Shown here: positions 7,723 to 16,039 of the stretch, one piece after another | Numbering within the stretch: position 1 is the first letter of the stretch | Layout of the letters: every line of letters begins with the position of its first letter | Source: JANLYQ01 sp031365725 | Lineage (GTDB): Bacteria; Actinomycetota; Actinomycetes; JACCUZ01 | Direction of reading: 5' to 3' | DNA length: 64,000 bases | Assembly (NCBI GenBank): GCA_031365725.1 | Contig: JANLYQ010000072.1 | Location: forward strand, 29,686-93,685 | The notes under the pieces: model-generated | What the model saw: only the letters and a program-made list of their open reading frames with translations | Database searches by the model: none | What the model was told of the DNA's origin: nothing | Made by a program: the position numbers and the translations under genes

Positions 7723-9589
7723 CGGGTGCCCCGACGCTGACGGGCGCACGATCGGGCCGTCGGCGCACCTCGCGCAGCACTCTCGTCGGCTCGACCACGA
7801 GGAAGAGCATGCCGAGCCCGGCGACCAGCACCCACAGGCCCCCCCGGGCGAGCGCGGGCGCCGGGCCGGGCAGCAGAGTCGCGGCGAGCGCCAGCAGACC
7901 GAGCACGGCCAGCCGTCCGGCGAAGCCCAGGCCGGCAGCCACGGTCGCCGGTGGCGGTGGCGTCAGCCGGTGCAGGACCCGGTAGAGCTCGTCGTAGTGG
8001 TGCGAGGCGACCACCAGCAGCAGCAGGAAGGTGGCCGCAGGGACCCTGTCACGCACCCCGAGCGCGGCCGCAAGCGCGAGCAGGCCGCCGTACTCGGTGA
8101 GACGGAGCAAGGGCGGACGCAGCCACAACCACCGCGAGGTGCCCTCCGGCGGCCCGGCGAGACGCCCCGCGACCCGGACGGGCACCAAGGCCCCGGCATC
8201 GACCTGGGCCAGCACGATGGCTTTCTCGCGCGGGGAGACGGGGGGCGCCGGCCACGAGCGGGCACGCAGCACCCGGCCCACCGACGTGTAGCCCAGCGAC
8301 ACCAACGCCAGACCCAGCAGCACAGCGAGGGCCAGCAGCGGGAGCCCGAGAGCGGCCAGCAGCGAGAGCACCAGCCACCGCTCGCCGATACCCAGGTGCA
8401 GCAGCTTCTTGACCGTGGTGACACCGCGGCGATCGCCGGCGCGGCGCGACTGCTCGACGGCGCGCGCGGCACGCGCGTCACCGCACACCGGTGCGGCAGC
8501 CACGTCGGAGCGGGTGTCCAGCGGCAGCGCGACGACGACGGTCTCGCGCAGCTCCTTGACCGCGGTGAAGGTGTAGTCGACCGTGTGCCGCGCCGTCTGC
8601 ACCGTGAGCAGGGCAGCGGCCAGCCACCAGGCGCCGCGGCCCGCCAAGTGCCCCGAGAGGGGCGTGGCGCCCCAGCCGACCGACACACCCCAGGCGAGGC
8701 CGCCGTAGCAGGCGAATTCCTTCAGCCGGTCGGTCGACGCATCCAGCCACGCCCCGGTGGCGGAGAATGCCCGGCGATAGCGCGCGACCTCACCGTCGAC
8801 GCAGTCGAGCACGAACGACGTCTGCATCAGCAGCGCGCCGACGAGCAGCGCCGGACGGGTGCCGAGCGCGAAGGACCCGGCCGCGGCCAGGCCGAGGACG
8901 ACCGACCCGGCGGTCACCTGGTTGGGACTGAGCTCGAGACGAAGCGCCAGCGGCGTCAGCCGCCGCGACAGCGGCCGGTGCAGCAGGGTCGCCGTCACGC
9001 CGTCGTCGGCCTTCGTGGCTCTGGCGAGCCGGGCAGCATGCACCTCGTGCGGGGTGAGCGCGTCCAGCCGCAGCTGCAGACCCCGTGCCGGGTCGTCAGC
9101 GCGGGACCACTCCCACGGATCGAGCAGCACGGTGGCCACGGCCACCTCGCGGCGCACGAGAGCGAGCAGCAGAAAGGCGAGCGGGTCTCCGGTCCAGCCG
9201 CGCACCCGGGCCAGCTCGGCGACGCTGCGTGCCACGGCTGCGGCCGGACCGCGATCGACGGCCGCGACGCGAAGTGCGCCGGCAAAGGCAGTGTCCACGT
9301 CGTACGCCGAGTGGACCGCCGTCGCCACCCCGACCACCCGACCGGCCCGCACCCGGAGGTCAGGCGGGTAGTCGGCTGCGCGGCTGACCAGAGCCATCGT
9401 CGCGGACCGAGGGTCTTCGGCGAGGTCGGCCAACGCCGCCGGGTGCACCTGCAGGTTGCTCGACACCAGCAGCACCGGGCCGCCGGCCGCCGGGTCCGGC
9501 GAAGCAGGCAGGTCCAGTGCAGCGGCCAGGTCCGACAGCCCGGTCGCGAGGTCCGGGGGGGCTGGGTCCACCGCGACCGGCGCGCTCAC
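7715..9589 (-). CDS. CDP-alcohol phosphotransferase with long N- and C-terminal extensions (DUF5941-like)
   Basis: A protein of 624 residues. Residues 1-180 are soluble and look like a worn nucleotidyltransferase-type domain (GPVLLVSSNLQVHPAALADL) without the glycine-rich catalytic loop. Residues 200-400 hold a full CDP-alcohol phosphotransferase motif, D262-CV-D265-G-EV-A269-R270, G279, D283, D287, inside a multi-pass membrane region. The C-terminal 230 residues are again hydrophobic with YGGLLALAAALGVRDR and ASHHYDELYRVLHR; I recall this as the DUF5941 tail of actinobacterial proteins, from memory only. GTG at 9589 gives a GTGA overlap with the ATPase stop; the longer open frame is a shadow. 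The alcohol attached is unknown. Confidence 0.85.
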   Translation of the reverse strand: MSAPVAVDPAPPDLATGLSDLAAALDLPASPDPAAGGPVLLVSSNLQVHPAALADLAEDPRSATMALVSRAADYPPDLRVRAGRVVGVATAVHSAYDVDTAFAGALRVAAVDRGPAAAVARSVAELARVRGWTGDPLAFLLLALVRREVAVATVLLDPWEWSRADDPARGLQLRLDALTPHEVHAARLARATKADDGVTATLLHRPLSRRLTPLALRLELSPNQVTAGSVVLGLAAAGSFALGTRPALLVGALLMQTSFVLDCVDGEVARYRRAFSATGAWLDASTDRLKEFACYGGLAWGVSVGWGATPLSGHLAGRGAWWLAAALLTVQTARHTVDYTFTAVKELRETVVVALPLDTRSDVAAAPVCGDARAARAVEQSRRAGDRRGVTTVKKLLHLGIGERWLVLSLLAALGLPLLALAVLLGLALVSLGYTSVGRVLRARSWPAPPVSPREKAIVLAQVDAGALVPVRVAGRLAGPPEGTSRWLWLRPPLLRLTEYGGLLALAAALGVRDRVPAATFLLLLVVASHHYDELYRVLHRLTPPPPATVAAGLGFAGRLAVLGLLALAATLLPGPAPALARGGLWVLVAGLGMLFLVVEPTRVLREVRRRPDRAPVSVGAPGG

Positions 9590-10374
9590 TTCCGGGTCCG
9601 CCGGTCCGCGTCCTCCTGGTACTGCCCGAGCGCGTCGTCCAAGGAGCCGTCGGTCACCAGCGCGCCGGCGTTGAGGTAGAGCCCCCGGGTACAGAACCGG
9701 CGCAGGTCGCCCTCGCTGTGCGAGACGAGGAACAGCGTCTTGCCCCCGGAGAGCATCTCGTTCATGCGGCCGTAGCACTTCTCCCGGAAGGCACGGTCGC
9801 CGACGGCCAGCACCTCGTCGACGAGCACGATCGGCTCGTCGAGAGTGGTGATGACCGAGAAGCCGAGGCGCACCTTCATGCCGGAGGAGAAGTGCCGGAA
9901 CGGTGTGTCGAGGAAGTCGCCCACCTCGGCGAAGTCGACGATCTCGTCGAACCGCTCGTTGATCGCGCGGCGCGAGAGGCCGTGCAGACCGGCCGTCAGC
10001 CAGATGTTGTCGCGGGCGGTGAGGTCGCCCTCGAAGCCACCGGTCACCTCGATCAGCGGGGCGACTCCCCCGGTGACGGCGATGCCGCCGGCATCCGGGA
10101 TCAACACGCCGGCGATCAGCTTGAGCAGCGTGCTCTTGCCCTGGCCGTTGGCCCCGACGAGACCGACCGCCTCGCCCTGACCGACGGTGAAGGACACGTC
10201 TTTCAAGGCCCAGAAGCCACCGGTGCGTGGCTTGCGCTTGCCCCGCGCCGCCGCAGGGGTGATGACACCAGGCGGTTCTTCGCTGGCGAACATGTCGCGC
10301 AGACGACGGTGCCGGCGACGGTTGCGCTTGAAGTAGATGCCGAGGTTCTGGGCCTCGATGACGGGTGCGCCCAC
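9586..10374 (-). CDS. ABC transporter ATPase for surface polymer export (TagH/Wzt type)
   Basis: A 262-residue ATPase. Walker A is GANGQGKST at 74-82, the signature loop is the polymer-exporter variant FSSGM at 162-166, and Walker B is IVLVDEVLAVGD around 182-193, with the switch His in VSHSEGDL. A basic stretch at 17-26 precedes the nucleotide domain, as is common in TagH-like proteins; there is no C-terminal carbohydrate-binding domain. With the permease encoded just upstream it should flip a lipid-linked polymer or glycan across the membrane. GTG at 10374 has AAGGAG eight nt upstream, inside the end of the permease gene. The longer open frame on this strand is the permease read out of frame. 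Confidence 0.93.
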   Translation of the reverse strand: MGAPVIEAQNLGIYFKRNRRRHRRLRDMFASEEPPGVITPAAARGKRKPRTGGFWALKDVSFTVGQGEAVGLVGANGQGKSTLLKLIAGVLIPDAGGIAVTGGVAPLIEVTGGFEGDLTARDNIWLTAGLHGLSRRAINERFDEIVDFAEVGDFLDTPFRHFSSGMKVRLGFSVITTLDEPIVLVDEVLAVGDRAFREKCYGRMNEMLSGGKTLFLVSHSEGDLRRFCTRGLYLNAGALVTDGSLDDALGQYQEDADRRTRK

Positions 10375-10376
10375 CC

Positions 10377-11210
10377 TCAGATCTCCTTCAGGACGGCGCC
10401 CTCGAGCCGGCGGAACACCACCGCACCGGCGACGAACGTGACGACCGCGATGACGGCCGACACCGCAACCGCGCGCCAACCTGCCCACTGGTCGGGGAAG
10501 AACGCCGTGCGGTAGAGGTCGAAGATGCCGGCGAACGGGTTGAGGATGTAGATGCGCGCGACCGCATGGCCCAGCCGGTGCTGCACATCCTGAGTGCCGT
10601 AGATCACCGGCGAGAGGTAGAACAGCAGCCGCATGACGGCGTTGATCAGCCGCTCGACGTCGCCGTACAGGATGGCCAGCGGGGCGAGCAGAAGGCCGAT
10701 GCCGACCAGGAGCAGGCTCTGGATGAGGAAGGCCAGCGGCGCGAACACGACGTACCAGCTCAGGTGCGCGTGCGTCACGACGGCGAAGAACACGATCACC
10801 GGCACCGACAGCAGGAACTCGATCGCCTTGGACCCCACGGTGCGCAGCACCCAGATCTCGCGCGGCAGGTTGGTCGAGCGCACCAGCTTGGCGTCCTTGG
10901 ACAGCGCGCGCATCGAGGCACGCATCGATCCGTTGGCCCACTGCCAGGGCAGCATCGCGCAGAGCAGGAAGACGATGTACGGCGTGTCACCGACCTGTCG
11001 CGTCATCAGCTTGGTGAAGACGAACCAGTAGACACCGGCGAGCATCAACGGGTCGAGGATCGACCAGAGATAGCCCAGCACCGAGTCGGAGAACTTGACC
11101 TTCAGGTCACGGGTGACCAGCAGGGCGAGGATTCGTCGCGCCCCCCACAGCACCGAGAACCGAGAGGGAGCCACCAGATGGGTCGGCGCCGAGAGGACCT
11201 GACCAGCCAC
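10377..11210 (-). CDS. ABC-2 permease for surface polymer export (TagG/Wzm type)
   Basis: A 277-residue ABC-2 permease with six hydrophobic segments. Family hallmarks are the cytoplasmic LLVTRDLKVKFSDSVLGYLWSIL at 30-55, typical of TagG/RfbA/KpsM proteins, and NLPREIWVLR before the third segment. With the ATPase of 9586-10374 it forms the exporter of the locus. GTG at 11210 follows GGGAGAG closely. A TAGCGT box at 11247-11252 upstream would give a leader of about 30 nt, so the exporter may have its own promoter besides read-through from the two genes before it. Confidence 0.93.
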   Translation of the reverse strand: MAGQVLSAPTHLVAPSRFSVLWGARRILALLVTRDLKVKFSDSVLGYLWSILDPLMLAGVYWFVFTKLMTRQVGDTPYIVFLLCAMLPWQWANGSMRASMRALSKDAKLVRSTNLPREIWVLRTVGSKAIEFLLSVPVIVFFAVVTHAHLSWYVVFAPLAFLIQSLLLVGIGLLLAPLAILYGDVERLINAVMRLLFYLSPVIYGTQDVQHRLGHAVARIYILNPFAGIFDLYRTAFFPDQWAGWRAVAVSAVIAVVTFVAGAVVFRRLEGAVLKEI

Positions 11211-11246
11211 GTCTCTCCCACCCGGTGATCGCTTGCGGACTGCGAA

Positions 11247-11252
11247 ACGCTA
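11247..11252 (-). promoter_or_regulatory. -10 box before the exporter genes
   Basis: TAGCGT on the minus strand in a TGATAGCGT context, about 37 nt before the permease GTG at 11210. The promoter proposed for the whole locus near 13155 has nearly the same string (CGATAGCGT). Inferred from resemblance to actinobacterial -10 boxes; no clear -35. Confidence 0.4.
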
Positions 11253-11261
11253 TCACCGGGA

Positions 11262-11278
11262 CCGCGGCAACGCCGCGG
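11262..11278. terminator. GC hairpin between dehydrogenase and permease genes
   Basis: CCGCGGC, loop AAC, GCCGCGG: a perfect 7-bp stem in the 94-nt gap between the end of the dehydrogenase-like gene (11305) and the permease start. No T-run follows on the minus strand, so it could be a weak or Rho-assisted terminator or an RNA-stability element rather than a classic intrinsic terminator. Confidence 0.35.
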
Positions 11279-11304
11279 ACCGGGACAGCGGTCGCGGGGT
11301 CGGT

Positions 11305-12360
11305 TCAGGCGTGCAGAGCGACGAACTCCTCGACCTTGCGGCGCACCGCCGGTGCGTCGAGGTCGAGGTGCTCGAGGATCGTGAAGCGGTCCGGCCGGGT
11401 GCTGGGGGCCAGCAACACCGCCTCGGCGAACTGGTCGTCCGACAGGCCGAGATCGGCCGGCAACCGCGGCAGCTCGTGGCGTCGCAGACAGGCGTCGACG
11501 AGCATCCTCGACTCGTCGTCACCCCGCAGGAAGAAGGCGAACAGCGCCCCGATGCCGGCGAGCTCGCCGTGGTTGCCGGCCCCGGGGAAGAGCTGGTCGA
11601 TCGCGTGCAGGATCTCGTGGTCGCTGCCGCTGCAGGGCCGGCTCGACCCCGCGGCCGCCATGGCCATGCCGGACAGGACCAGCGCCTCGGCCAACGCGGT
11701 GAGGAACCGGTCGGAGTCGATGCCGTCAGTGCGGTGCACCAGCGCCTCGGCCGCGGTACGGGCGAAGGTGACGGCCAGCCCGTCGACCGGCTCGCCGCGC
11801 TCGGCGCCCGCGAGCTCCCAGTCGGCGATGGCTGAGAGGTTGGAGACGGCGTCGCCGATGCCCGAGCGCACCATGCGCGGCGGCGAGGACCGCACGTAGT
11901 CGAGGTCGACGACCACCGCCATCGGCAGCACGACACCGAAGGACCCCTTGCCGCCCTCGTGCAGCAGCGAGCTGACCGGCGAGGCGATGCCGTCGTGAGC
12001 CAGGTTGGTGGCCACCGCCACCATCGGCAGGGCGAGGCGGGTCGCGGCGTACTTGGCGACGTCGAGGGTGCGACCGCCACCGATCCCGACCACGGCGTCG
12101 TACGTCGTGCCGCGCAGCTGGGTCTGCAGCTCGCCGGCCGCCTCGAGACTGCCGCCGCGCACGGTGAAGATGTCGGCGTTGCCGAGGCTGGGCCGGATCT
12201 CCTCGACCAGGCGCTCACCCTGTCCGGGTCCGACGGCGACCGCGACATGCCCGCCGGCCGAGATGCGCTTGTCAGCCAGCAGGTCACCCAGACCGGAGAC
12301 TGCCCCGGCCCGGATGTCGATGACCAGCGGGCTGAGCAGCATCCGGGCTAGTAGTGGCAC
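11305..12360 (-). CDS. Iron-containing alcohol dehydrogenase family, glycerol-1-phosphate dehydrogenase-like
   Basis: A protein of 351 residues. The NAD(P) site reads GIGGGRTLDVAKYAA (92-106). The metal ligands of the family are in place: D170 in SGIGDAVSN, H248 in GSDHEILHAID and H264 in GAGNHGELAGIG. These blocks fit the sn-glycerol-1-phosphate dehydrogenase branch (EgsA/AraM), which reduces dihydroxyacetone phosphate, better than the short-chain alcohol branch. GTG at 12360 overlaps the nucleotidyltransferase gene by 13 nt and has GGGAG six nt upstream; ATG at 12342 lacks a site. Next to a CTP:X transferase and CDP-alcohol phosphotransferases, it probably supplies the polyol phosphate that is activated with CTP; the true substrate is unproven. 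Confidence 0.85.
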   Translation of the reverse strand: MPLLARMLLSPLVIDIRAGAVSGLGDLLADKRISAGGHVAVAVGPGQGERLVEEIRPSLGNADIFTVRGGSLEAAGELQTQLRGTTYDAVVGIGGGRTLDVAKYAATRLALPMVAVATNLAHDGIASPVSSLLHEGGKGSFGVVLPMAVVVDLDYVRSSPPRMVRSGIGDAVSNLSAIADWELAGAERGEPVDGLAVTFARTAAEALVHRTDGIDSDRFLTALAEALVLSGMAMAAAGSSRPCSGSDHEILHAIDQLFPGAGNHGELAGIGALFAFFLRGDDESRMLVDACLRRHELPRLPADLGLSDDQFAEAVLLAPSTRPDRFTILEHLDLDAPAVRRKVEEFVALHA

Positions 12361-13091
12361 GCGATCTCCCGGGCCCGCGTGAGGTCGTCGTGGTTGTCGA
12401 CCTCGACCCAGGGCAGATCCCCGATCGGTGCGGCGCCGATCTCGCCGCCGGTGTCGACCAGGGTCTGGTAGCCGTCCTCGTAGTAGAGGTCGGGGTCCCG
12501 GCGCCAGGTGGCTTCGAGCGCGGTGGTCAACGCATCAGCGGCGTGCGCCTCGATGAGGGTCGCGCCGATGTACTCCCCGCTCGCCTCGGCCGGGTCCATC
12601 AGCTTGGTGATGCGGCGCATCCGGCCGTGCTCGTCGAGGACGACCTTCATCTCCTCCTCGGCCAGCGACTTTCGGTCGTCGAGGGCGAGCAGGATGCCGG
12701 GCGAGCCCGGCTGCTCACGGGCGGCCAGCAGGACACGCTCGACGTCGACGGGGTGCACGGTGTCGCCGTTGACGAGCAGCGCGCCCTGAGCGAGGTGGTC
12801 ACGGGCCAGCCAGAGGCTGTAGCAGTTGTTCCACTCCTCGGCCTTGTCGTTGTGCACGAGGGTGAGACGCACGCCGTAGCGCTCCTCGAGCTGGGCCCGC
12901 CGCTGATCGACCGCCTCGGCCCTGTAGCCCACGACGACCGTGACGTCGGTCAGCTCGACGGCCGCGAGGTTGCGCAGCGCGATGTCGAGGATCGTCGTCT
13001 CACCGTCGACCGGCACCAGGGCTTTGGGCAGCGTGTCGGTGTAGGGCCGCAGTCGTCGCCCGGCCCCTGCTGCCAGCACCAGGCCGATCAT
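12348..13091 (-). CDS. CTP:polyol-phosphate/phosphocholine-type nucleotidyltransferase
   Basis: A 247-residue NTP transferase. The catalytic loop is LAAGAGRRLRPYTDTLPKALVPV at the N-terminus, with the metal aspartate in VNGDTVHP near 118 and a second one in VEVDNHDDL near the end. LTLVHNDKAEEWNNCYSLWLA resembles the CTP:phosphocholine cytidylyltransferase branch (LicC-like). ATG at 13091 has AAGG at a spacing of 7; a GTG at 13097 is less likely. It is the first gene of the minus-strand polymer locus and overlaps the dehydrogenase gene by 13 nt, so the two products probably act in sequence: reduce a keto-phosphate, then activate it as a CDP-alcohol. Confidence 0.87.
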   Translation of the reverse strand: MIGLVLAAGAGRRLRPYTDTLPKALVPVDGETTILDIALRNLAAVELTDVTVVVGYRAEAVDQRRAQLEERYGVRLTLVHNDKAEEWNNCYSLWLARDHLAQGALLVNGDTVHPVDVERVLLAAREQPGSPGILLALDDRKSLAEEEMKVVLDEHGRMRRITKLMDPAEASGEYIGATLIEAHAADALTTALEATWRRDPDLYYEDGYQTLVDTGGEIGAAPIGDLPWVEVDNHDDLTRAREIACHY

Positions 13092-13151
13092 CGGCACGCC
13101 TTGCTGCTCACGTCGCTGTTGCTCCTCGCACGCACCGGTCAGGACCCCCGG

Positions 13152-13157
13152 ACGCTA
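13152..13157 (-). promoter_or_regulatory. -10 box for the polymer locus
   Basis: TAGCGT on the minus strand in the 182-nt divergent gap between the nucleotidyltransferase gene and the peroxidase gene. It would give a leader of about 55 nt. Same CGATAGCGT-type context as the internal promoter near 11250. Position and motif only. Confidence 0.4.
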
Positions 13158-13273
13158 TCGCCCTCGCCGCGCTCCACGCCGCGGGCACCGCCGGACCGAT
13201 GTATCAGCCGGCGATGCGGCGCCTCTGGTAGCGGACGGGCGCGCAGCCCGGCGACCGCCGAAGGGGGACGACG

Positions 13274-14929
13274 ATGACGACCAGGGTGAGCACGTCCGGA
13301 CAACCGACAGGGCCGAGCCGGCGCAGCCTGCTGCGCGCCGGGGCTGGGGGCCTGGGCGCGGTCGCCCTGACGGGGATCGGTGCCTCAGCGGCCGCACCCG
13401 CCACGGCCGCTGCCTCGAGCGGCTGCCCGATGGGCGGGGCCGGTCACGGCGGCCCGTCAACGACCTTCGGGCGGATGTTCCCGGAGCTGCCGCCCTTCGC
13501 CACGGACAGCCCGGCGCTACGCGAGGCTCTTCTCGCCATCGGGGCCTCCGGCGGCATGCTCGACGCCGGCGATGACCTGTTCGGTCCCAACGGCGGGCCG
13601 GTGAAGCTCATCACCGACCCTGACCTGAGCCTGGTCAACCGCAACAACCCCCACGACACCGCGGGCATGACCTTCATCGGCCAGTTCATCGACCACGACC
13701 TGACTTTCGACGCCACGTCCCGCCTCGGCGTGGCGACCGATCCGACCACCTCACCGAACGGGCGCACGCCACGGTTCGACCTTGACTCCGTCTACGGCGC
13801 CGGCCCCGTCATGTCGCCCGAGCTGTACGCCGACAACGACCCGATCAAGCTCCGGGTGGAGTCGGGTGGTGCGTTCGAGGACCTGCCGCGACGACCCGAC
13901 GGGTCGGCGGTGATCGGCGACATCCGCAACGACAGCAACCTTCTGGTGTCGGGACTGCACGCGGCATTCCTGGAGTTCCACAACCACGCGGTCGACGAGG
14001 TGCGCGTCGCCGGCGCGGACCCGATGGACACCTTCGACACCGCTCGGCGGGAGACGAGGTGGCACTACCAGTGGCTGGTGGTGAACCGCGTGCTGTCGAA
14101 CTTCGTCGGGACGCCGATGGTCGATGCGGTGCTGGCGCGGGCTGCGCGACGCGGCTCCGCCAGGAGCCGGGGCGCGGCGATCCCGGTCGAGTTCTCGGGT
14201 GCCGCCTACCGGTTCGGCCACAGCATGGTGCGGCCGTCGTACCGGGCGAACCTGGCCGGCGACAACGGATCGCCGTTCTTCGGCCTCATCTTCGACTCGC
14301 GCGTGACCGTGCCGGACGGGCAGCACCCGGCCACCGATCCGGGCGACCTCCGCGGCGGTTTCCGGGCGGCGCGTCGGTTCGTCGGCTGGCAGACGTTCTT
14401 CGACTTCGGTGGCACGTTCAGCGCGGCAACCCGTCCCAACAAGACCATCGACACGGTGCTCTCGACACCCCTGTTCACCTTGCCCACGAGTGCCATCGCC
14501 CACGTGCCGGGTTCGCCGGGCCCGCTCGCCCTGCCGCAGCGGACTCTGCTGCGGCACCTCACCTGGTCACTGCCCTCGGGTCAGGCAGTGGCCCGTCAGC
14601 TCGATGCACCCGTGCTGCACCGGGCCGATCTCGCGGACCTCGCGGCGTTCGGTCCGGTGGCCGGCCGCGGCGTCGGGCTCGACCGGTCGACCCCGCTGTG
14701 GTTCTACGTGCTGCGCGAGGCCGACCTCGCGACCGGTGGCCAGTTCCTCGGTCCGGTGGGCGGCCGCATCGTGGCCGAGACGATGCTGAGCCTGCTGCTC
14801 GCCGACCCGGCAAGCTATCTCTGCGCGCAGCCGGGCTGGCAGCCGCACCTGGGCGGTACTGGCTCGACGTATGAGATCGCCGACTTCCTGCGCTGGGCCG
14901 GGGTCGACCCGACTAGCCGCGGCCAGTGA
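13274..14929 (+). CDS. Tat-exported animal-type haem peroxidase
   Basis: A protein of 551 residues. The N-terminus is a Tat signal: SRRSLLRAGAGG with RR at 16-17, then an alanine-rich hydrophobic stretch to about residue 47. The mature part fits the cyclooxygenase-peroxidase (animal haem peroxidase) family: FIGQFIDHDLTF with distal His141 and calcium-binding Asp142, GDIRNDSNLLVSGLHAAFLEFHN, and FGHSMVRPSY with proximal His316. Such enzymes use hydrogen peroxide to oxidise halides or phenolics, here outside the membrane. ATG at 13274 follows GGGGG by about seven nt. The 3' end overlaps the convergent GT2 gene by 17 bp. Substrate unknown. Confidence 0.93.
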   Translation: MTTRVSTSGQPTGPSRRSLLRAGAGGLGAVALTGIGASAAAPATAAASSGCPMGGAGHGGPSTTFGRMFPELPPFATDSPALREALLAIGASGGMLDAGDDLFGPNGGPVKLITDPDLSLVNRNNPHDTAGMTFIGQFIDHDLTFDATSRLGVATDPTTSPNGRTPRFDLDSVYGAGPVMSPELYADNDPIKLRVESGGAFEDLPRRPDGSAVIGDIRNDSNLLVSGLHAAFLEFHNHAVDEVRVAGADPMDTFDTARRETRWHYQWLVVNRVLSNFVGTPMVDAVLARAARRGSARSRGAAIPVEFSGAAYRFGHSMVRPSYRANLAGDNGSPFFGLIFDSRVTVPDGQHPATDPGDLRGGFRAARRFVGWQTFFDFGGTFSAATRPNKTIDTVLSTPLFTLPTSAIAHVPGSPGPLALPQRTLLRHLTWSLPSGQAVARQLDAPVLHRADLADLAAFGPVAGRGVGLDRSTPLWFYVLREADLATGGQFLGPVGGRIVAETMLSLLLADPASYLCAQPGWQPHLGGTGSTYEIADFLRWAGVDPTSRGQ

Positions 14930-15950
14930 TCGCGCTCGGGGCCCGGCGCAGATCGCGGGGGCTGGTGAGGAAGCCGATGCCCCAGGCGCCGTGCATGGTG
15001 GCGAGCACGACCGGCAGCCAGGCGCGCGCCTTCGGTGGCAGGTCGCGTCCGACGACGACCGAGCCGACCGCGACACCCGCGGCATAGCCCAGGGGGGCGA
15101 CCAGCGCGGGTCGCCAGCCGGCCAGGCCGAGAGCAGTACCGGCGGCAACGCCGACCACGGCGGCGGGCGGCGCGAGGTAGCGCAGGTTCGCGGTCCCGGC
15201 GTGCTCGCGCATGACGACCCGACGCCAGCGGCCGTAGTCGCGGTACTGCTTGGCCAGCGCACGCACCGTGGACCGCGGCCGGTAGGACACGGTGAGGCGC
15301 GGGGTGAACCACACGAGACCACCGCTCTCGCGGATGCGGTGGTTCAGCTCCCAGTCCTGCGCGCGCAGGAAAGTCTCGTCGTAGCCACCGAGACGGGCGA
15401 GGGTCTCGCGCCGGAAGACCCCGAGGTAGACGGTCGGCGCCGGACCCTCCTCGCCACCGACGTGAAAGCTGGCCTGCCCGACGCCGATCGGGCTGGTCAT
15501 CGCCGCGGCCACCGCTCGCTGGAAGTCGGTCACTCCCTCGGCTGCCATGGTGCCGCCGACGTTGTCCGCACCCGTGCGCTGCAAGGTCGCGACCGCGATC
15601 CGCACGTAGTCACGGGGCACCAGCGCATGACCGTCGAGGCGTACGACGATGTCGTGCTGCGCCAGCGCCACCGCGAGGTTGAGCCCGGCGCCGGTGGCGC
15701 CGGTCGGATTGGTGACCAGCCGGACGCGGTCGTCAGCCGCGGCGAGCTCGTGGGCGATCTCGTCGGTGCGGTCGGTCGAAGGACCCAGCGCGAGGACGAC
15801 CTCGAGGGGACCGGGATAGTCCTGGCCCAGCACCGTGCCGACCGCCGAGCGCAGGTGCGCCTCCTCGTCGAGCACCGGCACGACGACCGACACGCCGGGC
15901 CAGGCGCGGGCTGGGTCGCCGGGGGCGTTCGCATCCAGGGGCGTGGTCAT
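14913..15950 (-). CDS. GT2-family glycosyltransferase, ExoA-like, membrane-anchored
   Basis: A protein of 345 residues. The GT-A part has VSVVVPVLDEEAHL, LALGPSTDRTDEIA, VRLDGHALVPRDYV in the DxD position, and GGYDETFLRAQDWELNHRI with the ED catalytic pair. Two or three hydrophobic segments at the C-terminus (about 270-330) anchor it, as in succinoglycan-type ExoA transferases. ATG at 15950 is chosen because it opens the GT2 domain; the longer frame upstream crosses the divergent LCP gene. Its role may be linked to the LCP genes next to it or the polymer locus. Confidence 0.88.
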   Translation of the reverse strand: MTTPLDANAPGDPARAWPGVSVVVPVLDEEAHLRSAVGTVLGQDYPGPLEVVLALGPSTDRTDEIAHELAAADDRVRLVTNPTGATGAGLNLAVALAQHDIVVRLDGHALVPRDYVRIAVATLQRTGADNVGGTMAAEGVTDFQRAVAAAMTSPIGVGQASFHVGGEEGPAPTVYLGVFRRETLARLGGYDETFLRAQDWELNHRIRESGGLVWFTPRLTVSYRPRSTVRALAKQYRDYGRWRRVVMREHAGTANLRYLAPPAAVVGVAAGTALGLAGWRPALVAPLGYAAGVAVGSVVVGRDLPPKARAWLPVVLATMHGAWGIGFLTSPRDLRRAPSAITGRG

Positions 15951-15959
15951 GGCGAGGTC

Positions 15960-15965
15960 ACGGTA
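15960..15965 (-). promoter_or_regulatory. -10 box of the ExoA-like gene
   Basis: TACCGT on the minus strand in a CGATACCGT context, nine nt before ATG 15950, so the transcript would have almost no leader. Confidence 0.4.
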
Positions 15966-16022
15966 TCGACGCGGCTCGGCGCTCGCCCGGCGTGCCTCCC
16001 CGGCCGGTCGCGCGCGCCGACC

Positions 16023-16028
16023 TAGCAT
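16023..16028 (+). promoter_or_regulatory. -10 box of the first LCP gene
   Basis: TAGCAT, 11 nt before GTG 16040, in the 89-nt gap to the divergent GT2 gene. It supports 16040 rather than 15992 as the translational start, because 15992 lies upstream of this box. Confidence 0.45.
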
Positions 16029-16039
16029 CGCTCGCGTCG

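Noticed and set aside
11262..11278. Strong intrinsic terminator
   Set aside because: The hairpin is perfect but there is no T-run after it, so I list it only as a possible terminator.
2006..13091. Recent horizontal transfer of the polymer locus
   Set aside because: Base composition, GTG use and codon endings look the same as in flanking genes, and no integrase, tRNA or direct repeat borders it.
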